Shown here: piece by piece, positions 7,416-15,863 of the stretch
Layout: each line of letters begins with the position of its first letter
Numbering within the stretch: position 1 is the stretch's first letter
Assembly: GCA_964586285.1 (NCBI GenBank)
Contig: CAZPHU010000070.1
Span: 1-20,574 of the forward strand
Reading direction: 5' to 3'
Length of the DNA: 20,574 bases
From: CAZPHU01 sp964586285
GTDB taxonomy: Bacteria; Fibrobacterota; Chitinivibrionia; Chitinivibrionales; CAYFVL01
The notes under the pieces: generated by a model
The model's database searches: none
What the model saw: only the letters and a program-made list of their open reading frames with translations
What the model was told of the DNA's origin: nothing
Translations under genes and position numbers: made by a program

Positions 7416-7680
7416 GGCCCCCTGTCCCCCTAAAGGGGAGACGATTTAAGTTAGATTGTTGCTTGACATNNNNNNNNNNNNNNNNNNNNNNNNNNNNNNN
7501 NNNNNNNNNNNNNNNNNNNNNNNNNNNNNNNNNNNNNNNNNNNNNNNNNNNNNNNNNNNNNNNNNNNNNTCGCCCCGCAGGCGAATTCGGTGTAACCTGC
7601 CACACTTAAATACAGACTACTACTCAACCATCCACCAACCCCACGGAAACGGGTCTCCCCCTTTAGGGGGAAAGGGGGCC
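7416..7680. repeat. About 200-bp inverted-repeat element, copy 2 (interrupted by an N gap)
   Basis: Begins GGCCCCCTGTCCCCCTAAAG and ends with the inverted CTTTAGGGGGAAAGGGGGCC. 165 real bases are present. Sequence on both sides of the gap matches copy 3 closely (gattgttgcttgacat before it, tcgccccgcaggcgaattcg after it). Copy 3 has 33 nt between these points. Confidence 0.85.
7470..7569. other. Assembly gap (100 N)
   Basis: Exactly 100 N, a conventional placeholder. It falls inside a repeat, where short-read assemblies commonly break. By comparison with copy 3 the true missing sequence is probably about 33 nt. Confidence 0.98.
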
Positions 7681-7870
7681 GCGAAGATGCGGTCTGGTGC
7701 ACAAACCCCACAAATGATGCAATCCGCTTTAGAAAATGCAAAAGGCGTTTTTGTGGTTCAGTCGCCCTTGAAAGAACCTGAAAACAGGAAAGACAACAAC
7801 GGGATTTGGCCTAATAAAATTAGGTGCCCAGCATACAAATTCAACCAGTTCCCCAGCCTTCCCGGCCCCC

Positions 7871-8068
7871 GGCCCCCTGTCCCCCTAAAGGGGAGACGAT
7901 TTAAGTTAGATTGTTGCTTGACATGTAAGGCTTATCGATGTTCTCAAGTTCAAGGCCTCGCCCCGCAGGCGAATTCGGTGTAACCTGCCACACTTAAATA
8001 CAGACTACTACTTAACCATCCACTATACACCACGGAAACGGGTCTCCCCTTTAGGGGGAAAGGGGGCC
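7871..8068. repeat. About 200-bp inverted-repeat element, copy 3
   Basis: An intact 198-bp copy. The left end is GGCCCCCTGTCCCCCTAAAG, continuing ggggagac; the right end is gtctccccTTTAGGGGGAAAGGGGGCC. The ends are complementary over 27 nt with one mismatch. The interior includes cgccccgcaggcg, a small hairpin. It lies 152 bp from the tRNA gene. Confidence 0.88.
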
Positions 8069-8219
8069 GGGAAGACACGGTTCGTGCACAAGCCTCACAG
8101 ATAATGCAATCCAATTGGGCACGAAAAGTACTTGAAAGAAAGGCAACTGCGGGATTTGGCCTGTTAGAATAACAAACGGCGAATTGAGGGAAAGTAGAAT
8201 TTACGCAGGAATATAGAAA

Positions 8220-8293
8220 CACGGCCGTAGGGACTCGAACCCCAAACCCTCTGATCCGAAGTCAGATGCTCTATCCAATTGAGCTACGGCCGC
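8220..8293 (-). tRNA. tRNA-Arg (anticodon TCG)
   Basis: The minus strand folds as a complete 74-nt cloverleaf. The acceptor is GCGGCCG paired with CGGCCGT (first pair G-U). The D arm is GCTC...GAGC with the AATTGGATA loop. The anticodon stem is TCTGA/TCAGA around the loop CTTCGGA, giving anticodon TCG (reads CGA, Arg). The variable loop is 5 nt, and the T arm is TGGGG/CCCTA with loop TTCGAGT. The discriminator is G73, and no CCA is encoded. It lies 39 nt downstream of the GH9 gene on the same strand. Confidence 0.96.
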
Positions 8294-8332
8294 AGGTTTC
8301 ATTTTTACTCTTTTTTGATCTCTATTGCAGAC

Positions 8333-10867
8333 TTATTGAACGAAAAACTTCAGAGTTTTGCCCCGCTCGGAAGCTTTTTCGTTAACCAGACGGATAATGT
8401 ACATTCCGCCGGGAAGTTTTGGGATATCAATTCTCAGCTGCCCGTTATCGGCGGGGTATACCACATTGTCGAAAAGTACCTGTCCCTTAAGGGAGACCAG
8501 TTTTACTCGCTGTTGCCCCTTATTCGCAAAAGAGGGCGGTAAGATCATACTCGTTCCGTTTTGACCCGATCGTCCCAGAACGATATTTTCTTTCCTAAAA
8601 TTTCCGATTTGCCTTCGTACGGGAATAGCTTCACCGATCTCCAGGTCCTCGACATGAATATTGTCCAGTACAAAATTCATATTACTTGTACCGCAGTAGG
8701 TAAAACGAACAGCACTAATTGCACCGAGAAACAGCGGTTTGTCTTCGGTTTTCCATTCCGGCTGCTCGAAGTCTGAAAATGGTATTCTTATGCGGTTCCA
8801 TTCATCGTTGTGCAGTCTTACCTCTGCACGATAGTATTCACCATAAGCGATATCCGGCTGCTCCAGCTCGACGTAAAAAGTATCCCCTTCATCACCGAGG
8901 ACATCGAACACTATACTCTTTGCCTCTCCCAGTGAGACGGGATCACCCGCCGCGTTGAAGGTTGTTTTTATTCCCACGTGAGGATGTTCGGCACCATCAT
9001 CACCAAGCATTCTTATATCGATACCGCCCGAGCCGTTGAGACCGGTGTTTTCGAAAGCATCGGCCAGATCCGACGGAAACGTCCGGCCTTCACCTCCGAC
9101 CTGCTCGTCCGTAAATATTGACCAGTTTCCATAAATCTCGTTTTGAGAGTTGTTGTCGTCGAAATCATCTACGAGAACATCGGTTGATTTGAAATCCTTT
9201 CTGGCAATGGCCAGGAGGTAAAATCCTGTCTGTGCTCTGTCGCGATGGTAGGACGCGATGTTGTCCATGTCAAAGCGAACGGTGATATTCTCCTTGGATA
9301 TAAACTGACCTTTATCCGCTTCACCGTCCCAATACACACTTACATCTTTGCCCGAGCCGGTGATTGTTTTTTTTGCTCCGCTCTTGTCCCCGGCAAAAAG
9401 GACCTTCCAGTCGGTTGATTTGTTGAACTCGGCACTAATCGATACTCCCCCCGCATTGAGATCAACGTCCATTTCTGATGCCGACATTCTGGTTTGTATT
9501 TCAACCTGATCGCCTGGAGGATTTGCCCTTAGCCTCAAAAACGCTACCGCCCCGATAATCCCCGCATTATAATCTATTGCCACCTCGGTTGACTGGTAGT
9601 CATCCGCGCTGTTACTGAAATTGCCGTTTCTGTCGGGACCGGCTACTACCGCGCCTTCCGGCTTAATGTTTTTAGTCAGCGCATTGCGGTGGTGAGGATT
9701 GATCGAGCTTCCGTCTCCGTAACCCAGAATGTATGATTTGGAAAAGGGAGATAGTCCGGCGACCCATCGGACATGCTTTTCTGCAAAATCATGATACTTT
9801 TGTTCACCTGTGAGATAAAAGGCAAGCCCTGCCATAAAGGCCATCGAACCGGCATCCCTGCAGGTAGCCCAATCATTGTGATTATTAAAAATTCCCTGAT
9901 CGTTAAGCATCGTCTCAGCCCAGTCCACCGTCGAGGCGGGCCCGCTGGATGCAGAACCGGCCAATACGGCTAGATCGTATCTGACCATGGGTTCGATACT
10001 TACGAAATTGGGTGCATCATAGGCAGTAGTTATTTTTTTGCTCCATGTATTCATCCATGTCCTGTAGGTATCCTCATCAGTGGCCTTATAAAGCTCGATT
10101 GCTCCGGCCAGAGCCTTATCTGCCCATACAGAATTGGTATCCGGATTGTAAAAATCACCGTTTGGAGTACTGACACCGGGATACCCTGGACGTCCGGATG
10201 TCTGCTGATTCACGGCGCATTGGAAGGCTATTCGTGCTTTCTGAAGGCAGGAATCGGCGTACTCTTCGCTGTATGGCCTGTAAAGCTGCGACATAAGTGC
10301 AAGGGAGGCGGCATACAGCCCCGGAATGTCGGCTCCGTCTGCGGTTTTAACCGTTCTGTTCCTGATACGGTTCCAGTTAGCTCTCGCCGATTCGTACAAG
10401 TCCTCATGATCGCTGTTACCATCTCCCACATCCATAACGACGGTATTTTCATCGATGACGGCTCGAATCAAATAATCGGTAGCGAATTTGGCTTCGTTCA
10501 GAATATCGGGAATATTGTCCGGACTTCCCGAATAATCCCACGAATCCAGATCGTCGTATGCATCGGGAAAAGCCTCGTACCCCTTAAGCAGCGTGTAGAT
10601 CGTATATCCGAAGTTTAGACCAAACTTAACGAAATCGCCGGCATCATACCATCCACCCGACAGATCGGTTCCGCTATATGAGTCATTAGAATGAGGGTGG
10701 GGCATGCTTTCATCTTTATAGTACGGATTGGCACAATCTTCCCCGTTAAGCCCCGCCCTTTGATAGCCGTAGAACCTGATCAACTTGTTATGAAGTTCAG
10801 CCCAATCCTGAGCATAGCTACCCGCCGACAGTATCCCTATCAATAGTACCGCTGCTATTCTAATCAT
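8333..10867 (-). CDS. Secreted GH9 endoglucanase with CBM11-like module and C-terminal sorting-like domain
   Basis: 844 codons; ATG at 10867. A signal peptide (about 1-19) ends SYA. The GH9 catalytic domain covers about 21-448: GGWYDAGDFVKFG with Asp75/Asp78 (base and water-positioning pair), INPHHR (389-394) with the active-site His, and STEVAIDYNAG with Glu428 as the acid. No N-terminal Ig domain and no CBM3c are seen. An Ig-like linker (about 456-555) is followed by a CBM11/galactose-binding-like module (about 565-742; starts VDDFDD, ends NFVLDNIHVEDL). The last ~80 residues end in PGGMYIIRL...FFVQ, a T9SS-like C-terminal domain. It would hydrolyse internal beta-1,4-glucosidic bonds of cellulose outside the cell. 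The architecture GH / Ig / CBM-like / C-terminal domain is the same as in the GH8 protein of this cluster. Confidence 0.95.
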   Translation of the reverse strand: MIRIAAVLLIGILSAGSYAQDWAELHNKLIRFYGYQRAGLNGEDCANPYYKDESMPHPHSNDSYSGTDLSGGWYDAGDFVKFGLNFGYTIYTLLKGYEAFPDAYDDLDSWDYSGSPDNIPDILNEAKFATDYLIRAVIDENTVVMDVGDGNSDHEDLYESARANWNRIRNRTVKTADGADIPGLYAASLALMSQLYRPYSEEYADSCLQKARIAFQCAVNQQTSGRPGYPGVSTPNGDFYNPDTNSVWADKALAGAIELYKATDEDTYRTWMNTWSKKITTAYDAPNFVSIEPMVRYDLAVLAGSASSGPASTVDWAETMLNDQGIFNNHNDWATCRDAGSMAFMAGLAFYLTGEQKYHDFAEKHVRWVAGLSPFSKSYILGYGDGSSINPHHRNALTKNIKPEGAVVAGPDRNGNFSNSADDYQSTEVAIDYNAGIIGAVAFLRLRANPPGDQVEIQTRMSASEMDVDLNAGGVSISAEFNKSTDWKVLFAGDKSGAKKTITGSGKDVSVYWDGEADKGQFISKENITVRFDMDNIASYHRDRAQTGFYLLAIARKDFKSTDVLVDDFDDNNSQNEIYGNWSIFTDEQVGGEGRTFPSDLADAFENTGLNGSGGIDIRMLGDDGAEHPHVGIKTTFNAAGDPVSLGEAKSIVFDVLGDEGDTFYVELEQPDIAYGEYYRAEVRLHNDEWNRIRIPFSDFEQPEWKTEDKPLFLGAISAVRFTYCGTSNMNFVLDNIHVEDLEIGEAIPVRRQIGNFRKENIVLGRSGQNGTSMILPPSFANKGQQRVKLVSLKGQVLFDNVVYPADNGQLRIDIPKLPGGMYIIRLVNEKASERGKTLKFFVQ

Positions 10868-11183
10868 TAGTATCTACCCGTATTTGCATTTATGGACATC
10901 TGTTTCAAATAATAATGGTGGTAAACATACAATATCCGGTTCGGACAGTCTCACATTATGGGGTCTTTGCCTCAAAAGATTTTCATTCGTTGCCTTTTTG
11001 CACCGTTGCCCCATCTATCACATCCATAAGTTGGGAGTACTTTGGACCAGGGATTTGCCCCTGTAAACAGCGATTCAACAAGAAGGTCCCGGGGGAAAAT
11101 TGGCCTGGAGGCAATCACCTCCGCGCCCCTCCAATGTCGTTGCGTTAATATTGATACGAGAGAAACGCAGCCCTTCCAAACCT

Positions 11184-11278
11184 TCTCCCGCTTTGCGGGA
11201 TAAGGGGAAGGCTTTAACGCGTTGTTAATATTAGTGTTAGCTCCTCCCACTTACCAAGGGGGAGGCTGGGAGGGGGTG
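11184..11278. repeat. Tandem GC-rich intergenic palindromes
   Basis: Two hairpin-forming units with G/C-run arms: one around gcttTGCgggataaggggaagg, the other around acttaccaagggggaggc. The motif gcgttRNtaatatt precedes each. They differ in sequence from the 200-bp elements elsewhere in the window. Repeat status is inferred from structure only. Confidence 0.5.
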
Positions 11279-11358
11279 CGTTTGTCAGGAATGGCGCAAA
11301 TGTCAACTTTAATACAACAGCATTACGCCCCCCATCAGTGGGCTCTTCCGGGCGGGCC

Positions 11359-11391
11359 AAAAAAATGGGCCGCCGAAAAGAGCGGCGACCC
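11359..11391 (-). terminator. Intrinsic terminator of the CBM-protein gene
   Basis: On the minus strand, 27 nt after the stop codon: stem GGGTCGCCG / CGGCGGCCC (9 pairs including one G-U), loop CTCTTTT, then ATTTTTTT. A textbook rho-independent terminator. Confidence 0.92.
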
Positions 11392-11418
11392 GTCAAATAC
11401 CCCAAGGAGTAGTTGCCT

Positions 11419-13071
11419 TTATCTCATGATCATCAGCGGCATCGAAATCGATGTTTTATCGAGCCCTGTTATATTGAGCAGATACACACCGTCGGCCAGA
11501 TTGGAGGCCGGTAAAGAAACGGATGTTTGTCCGGCGGCGATAGTGTGTCTTGCGACCAGACGGCCAAGCGGCGAAATCACCGCCAGTGAAACGTCTTTTG
11601 TCTTAGGCATAAGCGATATATTAATCGCATTGTTGACGTGGTTTACTTTCATGCCCGCACGTGCGAAGGAAGTTCTACCGCGCGCCGACAGCTCTCCACC
11701 AATCAGGTGAACATTATCGACAGCCAGCTCACCTTCCATACCTTCAGCCCCCTGCACCTTCCACTGCATCTTTTTCAAGGCTTCGGTATGGAGACGTTTT
11801 AAATCTGGTGAAAGTTTGCGAATATCATCCCAGTTGGGTAATCCGAGGCTGTCGAACGGTACGGAGGCACTTTTCCATTCCCCTTCGGTGCCTGGTAACT
11901 TTACAAAATACGCGACATCGGCACCTGGAACTCTATCAATTTCGTCGCCGAGTTCGAACATGACCTCTTCGACTTCATCATTGGTCTTGTAGTCAAAGTA
12001 AATACCGGTCGCTCCGGTTTCATCAGCATCAAACAGTGTCGTTCCCAAATCATTTGACAGCATGGTTCCCAAACCAACAAACGGCTCGATCAAATTTCCA
12101 GAAGCATCCTCATAAGTAGTACCTAATTGAAAACCAATATAAGCCGCGTTGGTTCCATCATATCCGTTTCCTTCGATAACCAGTTCGCCGTCCTCTGCTC
12201 CGTCAAAGATCTCGCTTGATTCATCATCGGCATAGCAATACCAGTAATATCCCAGTTTGTTGGCTGTGGGCCAATCACCTTCGTTATCAGAAAGCAAAGC
12301 GCCGGTTTCGGTTCCCGGCTCGCCGACCAGGTGCACCTTTATATCTGCCGGTGTTACTTCAAAGCCGTGCAGAATAATATCGTCGACCTGAAAAGTACCG
12401 GATTCAGGATTGTCGAACCCGTCCTCCTTTTTGATTTCGAAAACCAGCTTGGTCACTTCGGCCAGGTCGAAACCACCATAATCATATTGTGGCCCCCAAT
12501 TCTCCTGTACGAGCCCGTCGACCTCTTCCAGGGAGTTTTTCACATCAACAAGGTTCATCGTATATTGCTGCCAAGTCGGATCGACCTCGATACCGTAGTC
12601 GGTTTCATCGCCCGGTTTATGCATCTGATATTTATTATCTCCTGTAACCGAGGCCATCTCCAGCTTAACTCGAACGTTGGTAGGGGCTTCGGCCCTGGCC
12701 CAGAAAGTAATGTGCGTGGCTTCCGAAATATCGACAACCTCATCATCGGGAGCCAGACTTGTCCCCATGGCAACATATGGTGCTACAAGAGAATCCGCGT
12801 CAACTCTTGTTCTCGGATCCAATTCATATTCAAGTTGTCCGCAGTAATCGCTCTCATACCCCGGGCCGTATTCACCTTCAAATTCCTCCGGCCTTACCGA
12901 TTCTCCGCCATTATCACCATCATCATAATACCACCAGTAGAGATCCCCCAGTTTGTTCTTGCTGTTCCCGTCCTCGAAATTATCGATGACAGTCTCCTGG
13001 GCAAAGAGCGAGACCGGCAGCAATAGAGCTGCGGCGGCAATCGCCAATTTAATTTGGTTTTTGTGTTTCAT
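11419..13071 (-). CDS. Secreted protein with two CBM11-like modules and no catalytic domain
   Basis: 550 codons; ATG at 13071 with AAGGGG about 5 nt upstream. The signal peptide (about 1-25) ends LFAQ. Two successive carbohydrate-binding-like beta-sandwich modules follow. The first is at about 28-237, starting VIDNFEDGN, rich in YWWYYDD and ending FQVDDIILHGF. The second is at about 245-458, with GYYWYCYADD, FDYKTNDEVEEVMFELG, EWKSASVPFDSLGLPNW, ending LAVDNVHLIGG. Both resemble CBM11/CIA30-type folds, and the second resembles the module of the neighbouring GH8 protein. Residues ~466-550 are a C-terminal sorting-like domain ending in DGVYLLNITG...MIMR. No glycosidase motif is present. It probably binds cellulose or beta-glucan and helps attachment or substrate presentation. 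It is divergent from GH8 with a shared 259-bp promoter region. Binding is inferred from fold. Confidence 0.85.
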   Translation of the reverse strand: MKHKNQIKLAIAAAALLLPVSLFAQETVIDNFEDGNSKNKLGDLYWWYYDDGDNGGESVRPEEFEGEYGPGYESDYCGQLEYELDPRTRVDADSLVAPYVAMGTSLAPDDEVVDISEATHITFWARAEAPTNVRVKLEMASVTGDNKYQMHKPGDETDYGIEVDPTWQQYTMNLVDVKNSLEEVDGLVQENWGPQYDYGGFDLAEVTKLVFEIKKEDGFDNPESGTFQVDDIILHGFEVTPADIKVHLVGEPGTETGALLSDNEGDWPTANKLGYYWYCYADDESSEIFDGAEDGELVIEGNGYDGTNAAYIGFQLGTTYEDASGNLIEPFVGLGTMLSNDLGTTLFDADETGATGIYFDYKTNDEVEEVMFELGDEIDRVPGADVAYFVKLPGTEGEWKSASVPFDSLGLPNWDDIRKLSPDLKRLHTEALKKMQWKVQGAEGMEGELAVDNVHLIGGELSARGRTSFARAGMKVNHVNNAINISLMPKTKDVSLAVISPLGRLVARHTIAAGQTSVSLPASNLADGVYLLNITGLDKTSISMPLMIMR

Positions 13072-13198
13072 ATAGCCCCTTCTTGTTAAGGTAACTGGAA
13101 TGTTACGTGAACACGCTAATCGACTTTCTTGTATAGTGCGGTTTTTAAATATCCGGGTTCACACGTTTAAACGGCAATATAACTGAAATTTTTGTTCT

Positions 13199-13228
13199 TT
13201 GCAAGAAAAAGTAAGGCAAGGGTATAAA
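13199..13228 (+). promoter_or_regulatory. Possible sigma70-like promoter for the GH8 gene
   Basis: TTGCAA (13199-13204), an 18-nt spacer, then TATAAA (13223-13228), about 100 nt before the chosen GH8 start. A second TATAAT lies at 13252-13257 without a good -35. Consensus matching only; promoter rules for this phylum are uncertain. Confidence 0.35.
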
Positions 13229-13330
13229 AGTGCCGATCTCAGATACTCAGATATAATGAACGATTTTTTCCCAAAGCAACACAAAAATAGGATCATGCCA
13301 AAACATACGAGAAGACTAAGGAGAAACACG

Positions 13331-15778
13331 ATGAATCGTCATTTTGCGCCTTTTCTTGCACGAACTATTCTTTTTTTGCCACTTCTTTGCTTCACTGCCG
13401 GCGCCACAAATTGGAGCCTTCCATACCCCCGCCCAAGCAAGTACGATTACTCCCAATACTACTCCGATCAGCTTGCATCGGGAATAGAATCCTCGCCCGA
13501 CTTCTTTAAGGAAAGCATGGAGGGAGCATGGAAGTGGTACAAAGACAACTTCACCCTCAGCAGCGGACTCATTCAGCATCGTAAAGGCGAAGAGCACAAC
13601 GACAACTCATCGGTTTCCGAGGGAGAGGGCTACGGAATGCTTTTAGCCGTTATCATGAACGACCAACCGATGTTCGATAAGATTTTTGCGGCGGCCAATC
13701 GCCACATGTGGGATAACGGGGCCAAATCCTACCACTGCTGGGAATGGGAGAACGGCGGGTGTAAAAGTTCCGGAGCCGCCAGCGACGCCGACCTGGATAT
13801 CGGCCTTGCTCTTGTTTTCGCCGACAAACTCCAGGAGTATGGGTACTGGGACCCCAGTTCCGCCGGAGTTAGTTATAAGCAGAGAGCCATGGAGGTAATC
13901 GGCTCCATACGCCAAAACATGTGCCGGGAAGATTATCTGCTTCCTGGAGACACATGGGGGGGAGATGGTTTAGATTCACAGAACCCCAGCTACTACGCAG
14001 TTGCCTGGATGAAAGTATTCAACCAGTATCAGGATCAGCACGATTTCACCCCTGTTATCGACAACTGCTATGACGTTCTCAAAAAAGTACCGCAGTATAA
14101 CAAAGGGCAGGCACCCAACTGGTGCAGCAGAAACGGTAGTCATGCGAGTAAGGGGATAGGCGAAAATCAGATGGATATGGGCTATGACGGCGTACGAACT
14201 CCATGGCGAATTGCGATGGACGCACTTTGGTTTGATGATCCCAGGGCAATCGAGTTTTGCCAAAACTCCAAAAACACGCTTACTGCATACGACGAAGGTG
14301 TAAATGAGGTGTTCATACAGATGTCGTTGTATAACTCCGCAGGCCAACGCTACTCAGACGATATTCAGTCGACGACATGCGGAACCGCCGCAATATGGCT
14401 GAGCGCTGTTTTGGGTTCAAAAGATGCCGAATACTCAAAGCCGGTTTTTCAGATAAGCATGCTTAAGAATATCGCCGCATCAAACAGTTATTTCGGTTCC
14501 GAGGCCGACGCCTACTACTATTACTGGCAGTCTCTTGGTATGCTCGGATTCGCTACAATAACGGGGCTTTTTCCAAACATCCTCGAGGATTTGGAAGAAG
14601 ATGTGGTTCCACCCGATCCGATAACGCTTGTGTCTCCTCTTAGCGTAAGCAGCGCTTCGGTGGACCTTCCGACATCGGTAACAATCAGCGCGGAGTTTGA
14701 CAGCATTGCCCGATGGGAACTGACCCTGACTGGACAAACATCGGGGAAAACCCAGACCTTCAGCGGCAGCTCGGCACGGGTTTCGGAGACCTGGACAGGA
14801 AACGGCTGGTATGATTCAGAGGAGGTAGAGGTCAGCCTTAACGTTTCTTATCTGGATGAAAACACTCCCGAAAGCGACCTGATCGCCGACATCACGATTG
14901 TCACTCCCATGGACAGACCGGATATCGAGCCGGGAAGCGCCATGACGATTCATGACCTGGAAGAAGGAACAATCGTTAACGACTGGAACGGAGAGTGGTA
15001 CGTCTACTGCGATGATGCATCGACTATAAGCCCGTCGCCGGAGGAACCGGAGGGACTGATTACGGAGGGCGGGAACCCGGGCAAGTGTATAAAAACGGAA
15101 TTCGATTATGTCTCGGCGGAGGGATGGGCCGGTGTGGGAATGGCGATAACTGTCGAGGGTGAAACCATTGACCTGAGCAATTTCGAGGGTGTAACATTTG
15201 ATTATAAAACCGATGGAATAGATCAGATCAGGGTAATTCTGGGGACAACCAACATAACCGACGACGCCTTTGCGGGTGCCACGATAAACGGCACGGGCGG
15301 CAGCTGGAAAACGGAAAGCGTATCTTTCAGCGGCCTTACGCCGCCTTCCTGGGGCAGCGGTGCAAATGCGGATTTAAGCGTCTCGGAAAAGGTACAGTGG
15401 CAGGTAGAGCCTGGCGCCACCGGCACAGTATATATCGACAATGTATCATTCCAGCTCAAGGCGGGAGAGTTACCGGGGGATGATATACTGGCGCAGCTGC
15501 AGACAAGCCCCATCAAAAGCAAGGGTGCACCCAAAACATCCTTTCGAGCCAGGCCGAAAATCCAATACAGAAAAGGAAGCATTCTTATCGATGGAATCAA
15601 TGCAACCGATGTCTCTATATACACAGTTTCCGGACGAAAGCATACGCGATGCAGCCTACGTCCGTCGAGGAAAAGCATACGGGCCGTCCCCGACACATAT
15701 CTTTCGGCCGGAGTTTACATCGTAAAAATAGGCTCCAAGACTGCCGGACAAGTAACCGGGCGCATTACGGTTTATTGA
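13331..15778 (+). CDS. Secreted GH8 endo-beta-glucanase with CBM-like module
   Basis: The frame is open from 13199, but AAGGAG 7 nt before the ATG at 13331 and the signal peptide (MNRHFAPFLARTILFLPLLC, then FTAGA) fix the start there, giving 815 aa. The GH8 catalytic domain covers about 40-418: SEGEGYGMLLAV (Glu97 as catalytic acid), ASDADLDIGLALVFAD (Asp152/154) and GYDGVRTPWRIAMD (Asp286 as candidate base). GH8 enzymes are inverting endo-glucanases, lichenases, xylanases or chitosanases; endoglucanase or lichenase is most likely given the neighbours. An Ig-like linker (about 432-526) is followed by a CBM11-like module (about 538-709; ends GTVYIDNVSFQL). The C-terminal sorting-like domain (about 735-815) carries SAGVYIVKIG. 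It is secreted and works beside the divergent CBM protein and the GH9 enzyme. Confidence 0.94.
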   Translation: MNRHFAPFLARTILFLPLLCFTAGATNWSLPYPRPSKYDYSQYYSDQLASGIESSPDFFKESMEGAWKWYKDNFTLSSGLIQHRKGEEHNDNSSVSEGEGYGMLLAVIMNDQPMFDKIFAAANRHMWDNGAKSYHCWEWENGGCKSSGAASDADLDIGLALVFADKLQEYGYWDPSSAGVSYKQRAMEVIGSIRQNMCREDYLLPGDTWGGDGLDSQNPSYYAVAWMKVFNQYQDQHDFTPVIDNCYDVLKKVPQYNKGQAPNWCSRNGSHASKGIGENQMDMGYDGVRTPWRIAMDALWFDDPRAIEFCQNSKNTLTAYDEGVNEVFIQMSLYNSAGQRYSDDIQSTTCGTAAIWLSAVLGSKDAEYSKPVFQISMLKNIAASNSYFGSEADAYYYYWQSLGMLGFATITGLFPNILEDLEEDVVPPDPITLVSPLSVSSASVDLPTSVTISAEFDSIARWELTLTGQTSGKTQTFSGSSARVSETWTGNGWYDSEEVEVSLNVSYLDENTPESDLIADITIVTPMDRPDIEPGSAMTIHDLEEGTIVNDWNGEWYVYCDDASTISPSPEEPEGLITEGGNPGKCIKTEFDYVSAEGWAGVGMAITVEGETIDLSNFEGVTFDYKTDGIDQIRVILGTTNITDDAFAGATINGTGGSWKTESVSFSGLTPPSWGSGANADLSVSEKVQWQVEPGATGTVYIDNVSFQLKAGELPGDDILAQLQTSPIKSKGAPKTSFRARPKIQYRKGSILIDGINATDVSIYTVSGRKHTRCSLRPSRKSIRAVPDTYLSAGVYIVKIGSKTAGQVTGRITVY

Positions 15779-15823
15779 GTATCGGTGCCGGGAAATAGAG
15801 GATATAAGAAAAAATTATTCAGG

Positions 15824-15863
15824 GCAGGCCAATGAAAGAAGTGGCCTGCACTTTGCTATTTTT
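15824..15863 (+). terminator. Intrinsic terminator after GH8
   Basis: Perfect 8-bp stem GCAGGCCA (15824-15831) / TGGCCTGC (15842-15849) with a 10-nt loop, then ACTTTGCTATTTTT. The T tract is interrupted, but position and stem support termination of the GH8 transcript. Confidence 0.72.

Larger units (their letters stand above)
7340..8219. other. Gene-free repeat region between the fibre gene and tRNA-Arg
   Basis: 880 nt with no supportable gene. It holds two tandem repeat units: about 7370-7800, and about 7801 to about 8168. Each has a left flank (taggtgcccagcat), the inverted-repeat element, and a right flank (gtgcacaa...cacaNatNatgcaatcc, cttgaaagaa). The sequence gggatttggcct occurs at both 7801 and 8151. 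Open frames here arise from the N gap and the repeats. I see no clear terminator for the fibre gene. Confidence 0.75.
10868..11418. other. Intergenic region with hairpins; GH9 leader and CBM-gene terminator
   Basis: No gene. The GH9-proximal half should contain the GH9 promoter and 5' leader; on the minus strand a 6-bp ATGGGG/CCCCAT stem (11009-11014 with 10958-10963) encloses a 45-nt purine-rich loop. From about 11165 to 11280 there are two GC-rich imperfect palindromes (ccttctcccgc..gcgggataaggggaagg, and ctcctcccac..gggggaggctgggagg). Each is preceded by a GTTAATATT-containing stretch, so these look like two degenerate copies of an intergenic repeat. The terminator of the CBM gene follows. 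Confidence 0.6.

Noticed and set aside
7358..7983. Several ORFs spanning the first N gap
   Set aside because: They consist of repeat sequence and unknown bases, with no family resemblance or ribosome sites.
3921..8068. CRISPR array or insertion sequence
   Set aside because: The copies are ~200 bp, few, and separated by kilobases, with no short repeat-spacer pattern, cas genes or transposase.
8220..8293. tRNA-Arg as the attachment site of an integrated element
   Set aside because: No integrase and no duplicated tRNA 3' end was found in the window.
10958..11014. c-di-GMP (GEMM) riboswitch
   Set aside because: A few words are similar, but the conserved core and receptor helices do not align; kept only as a possible structured leader.
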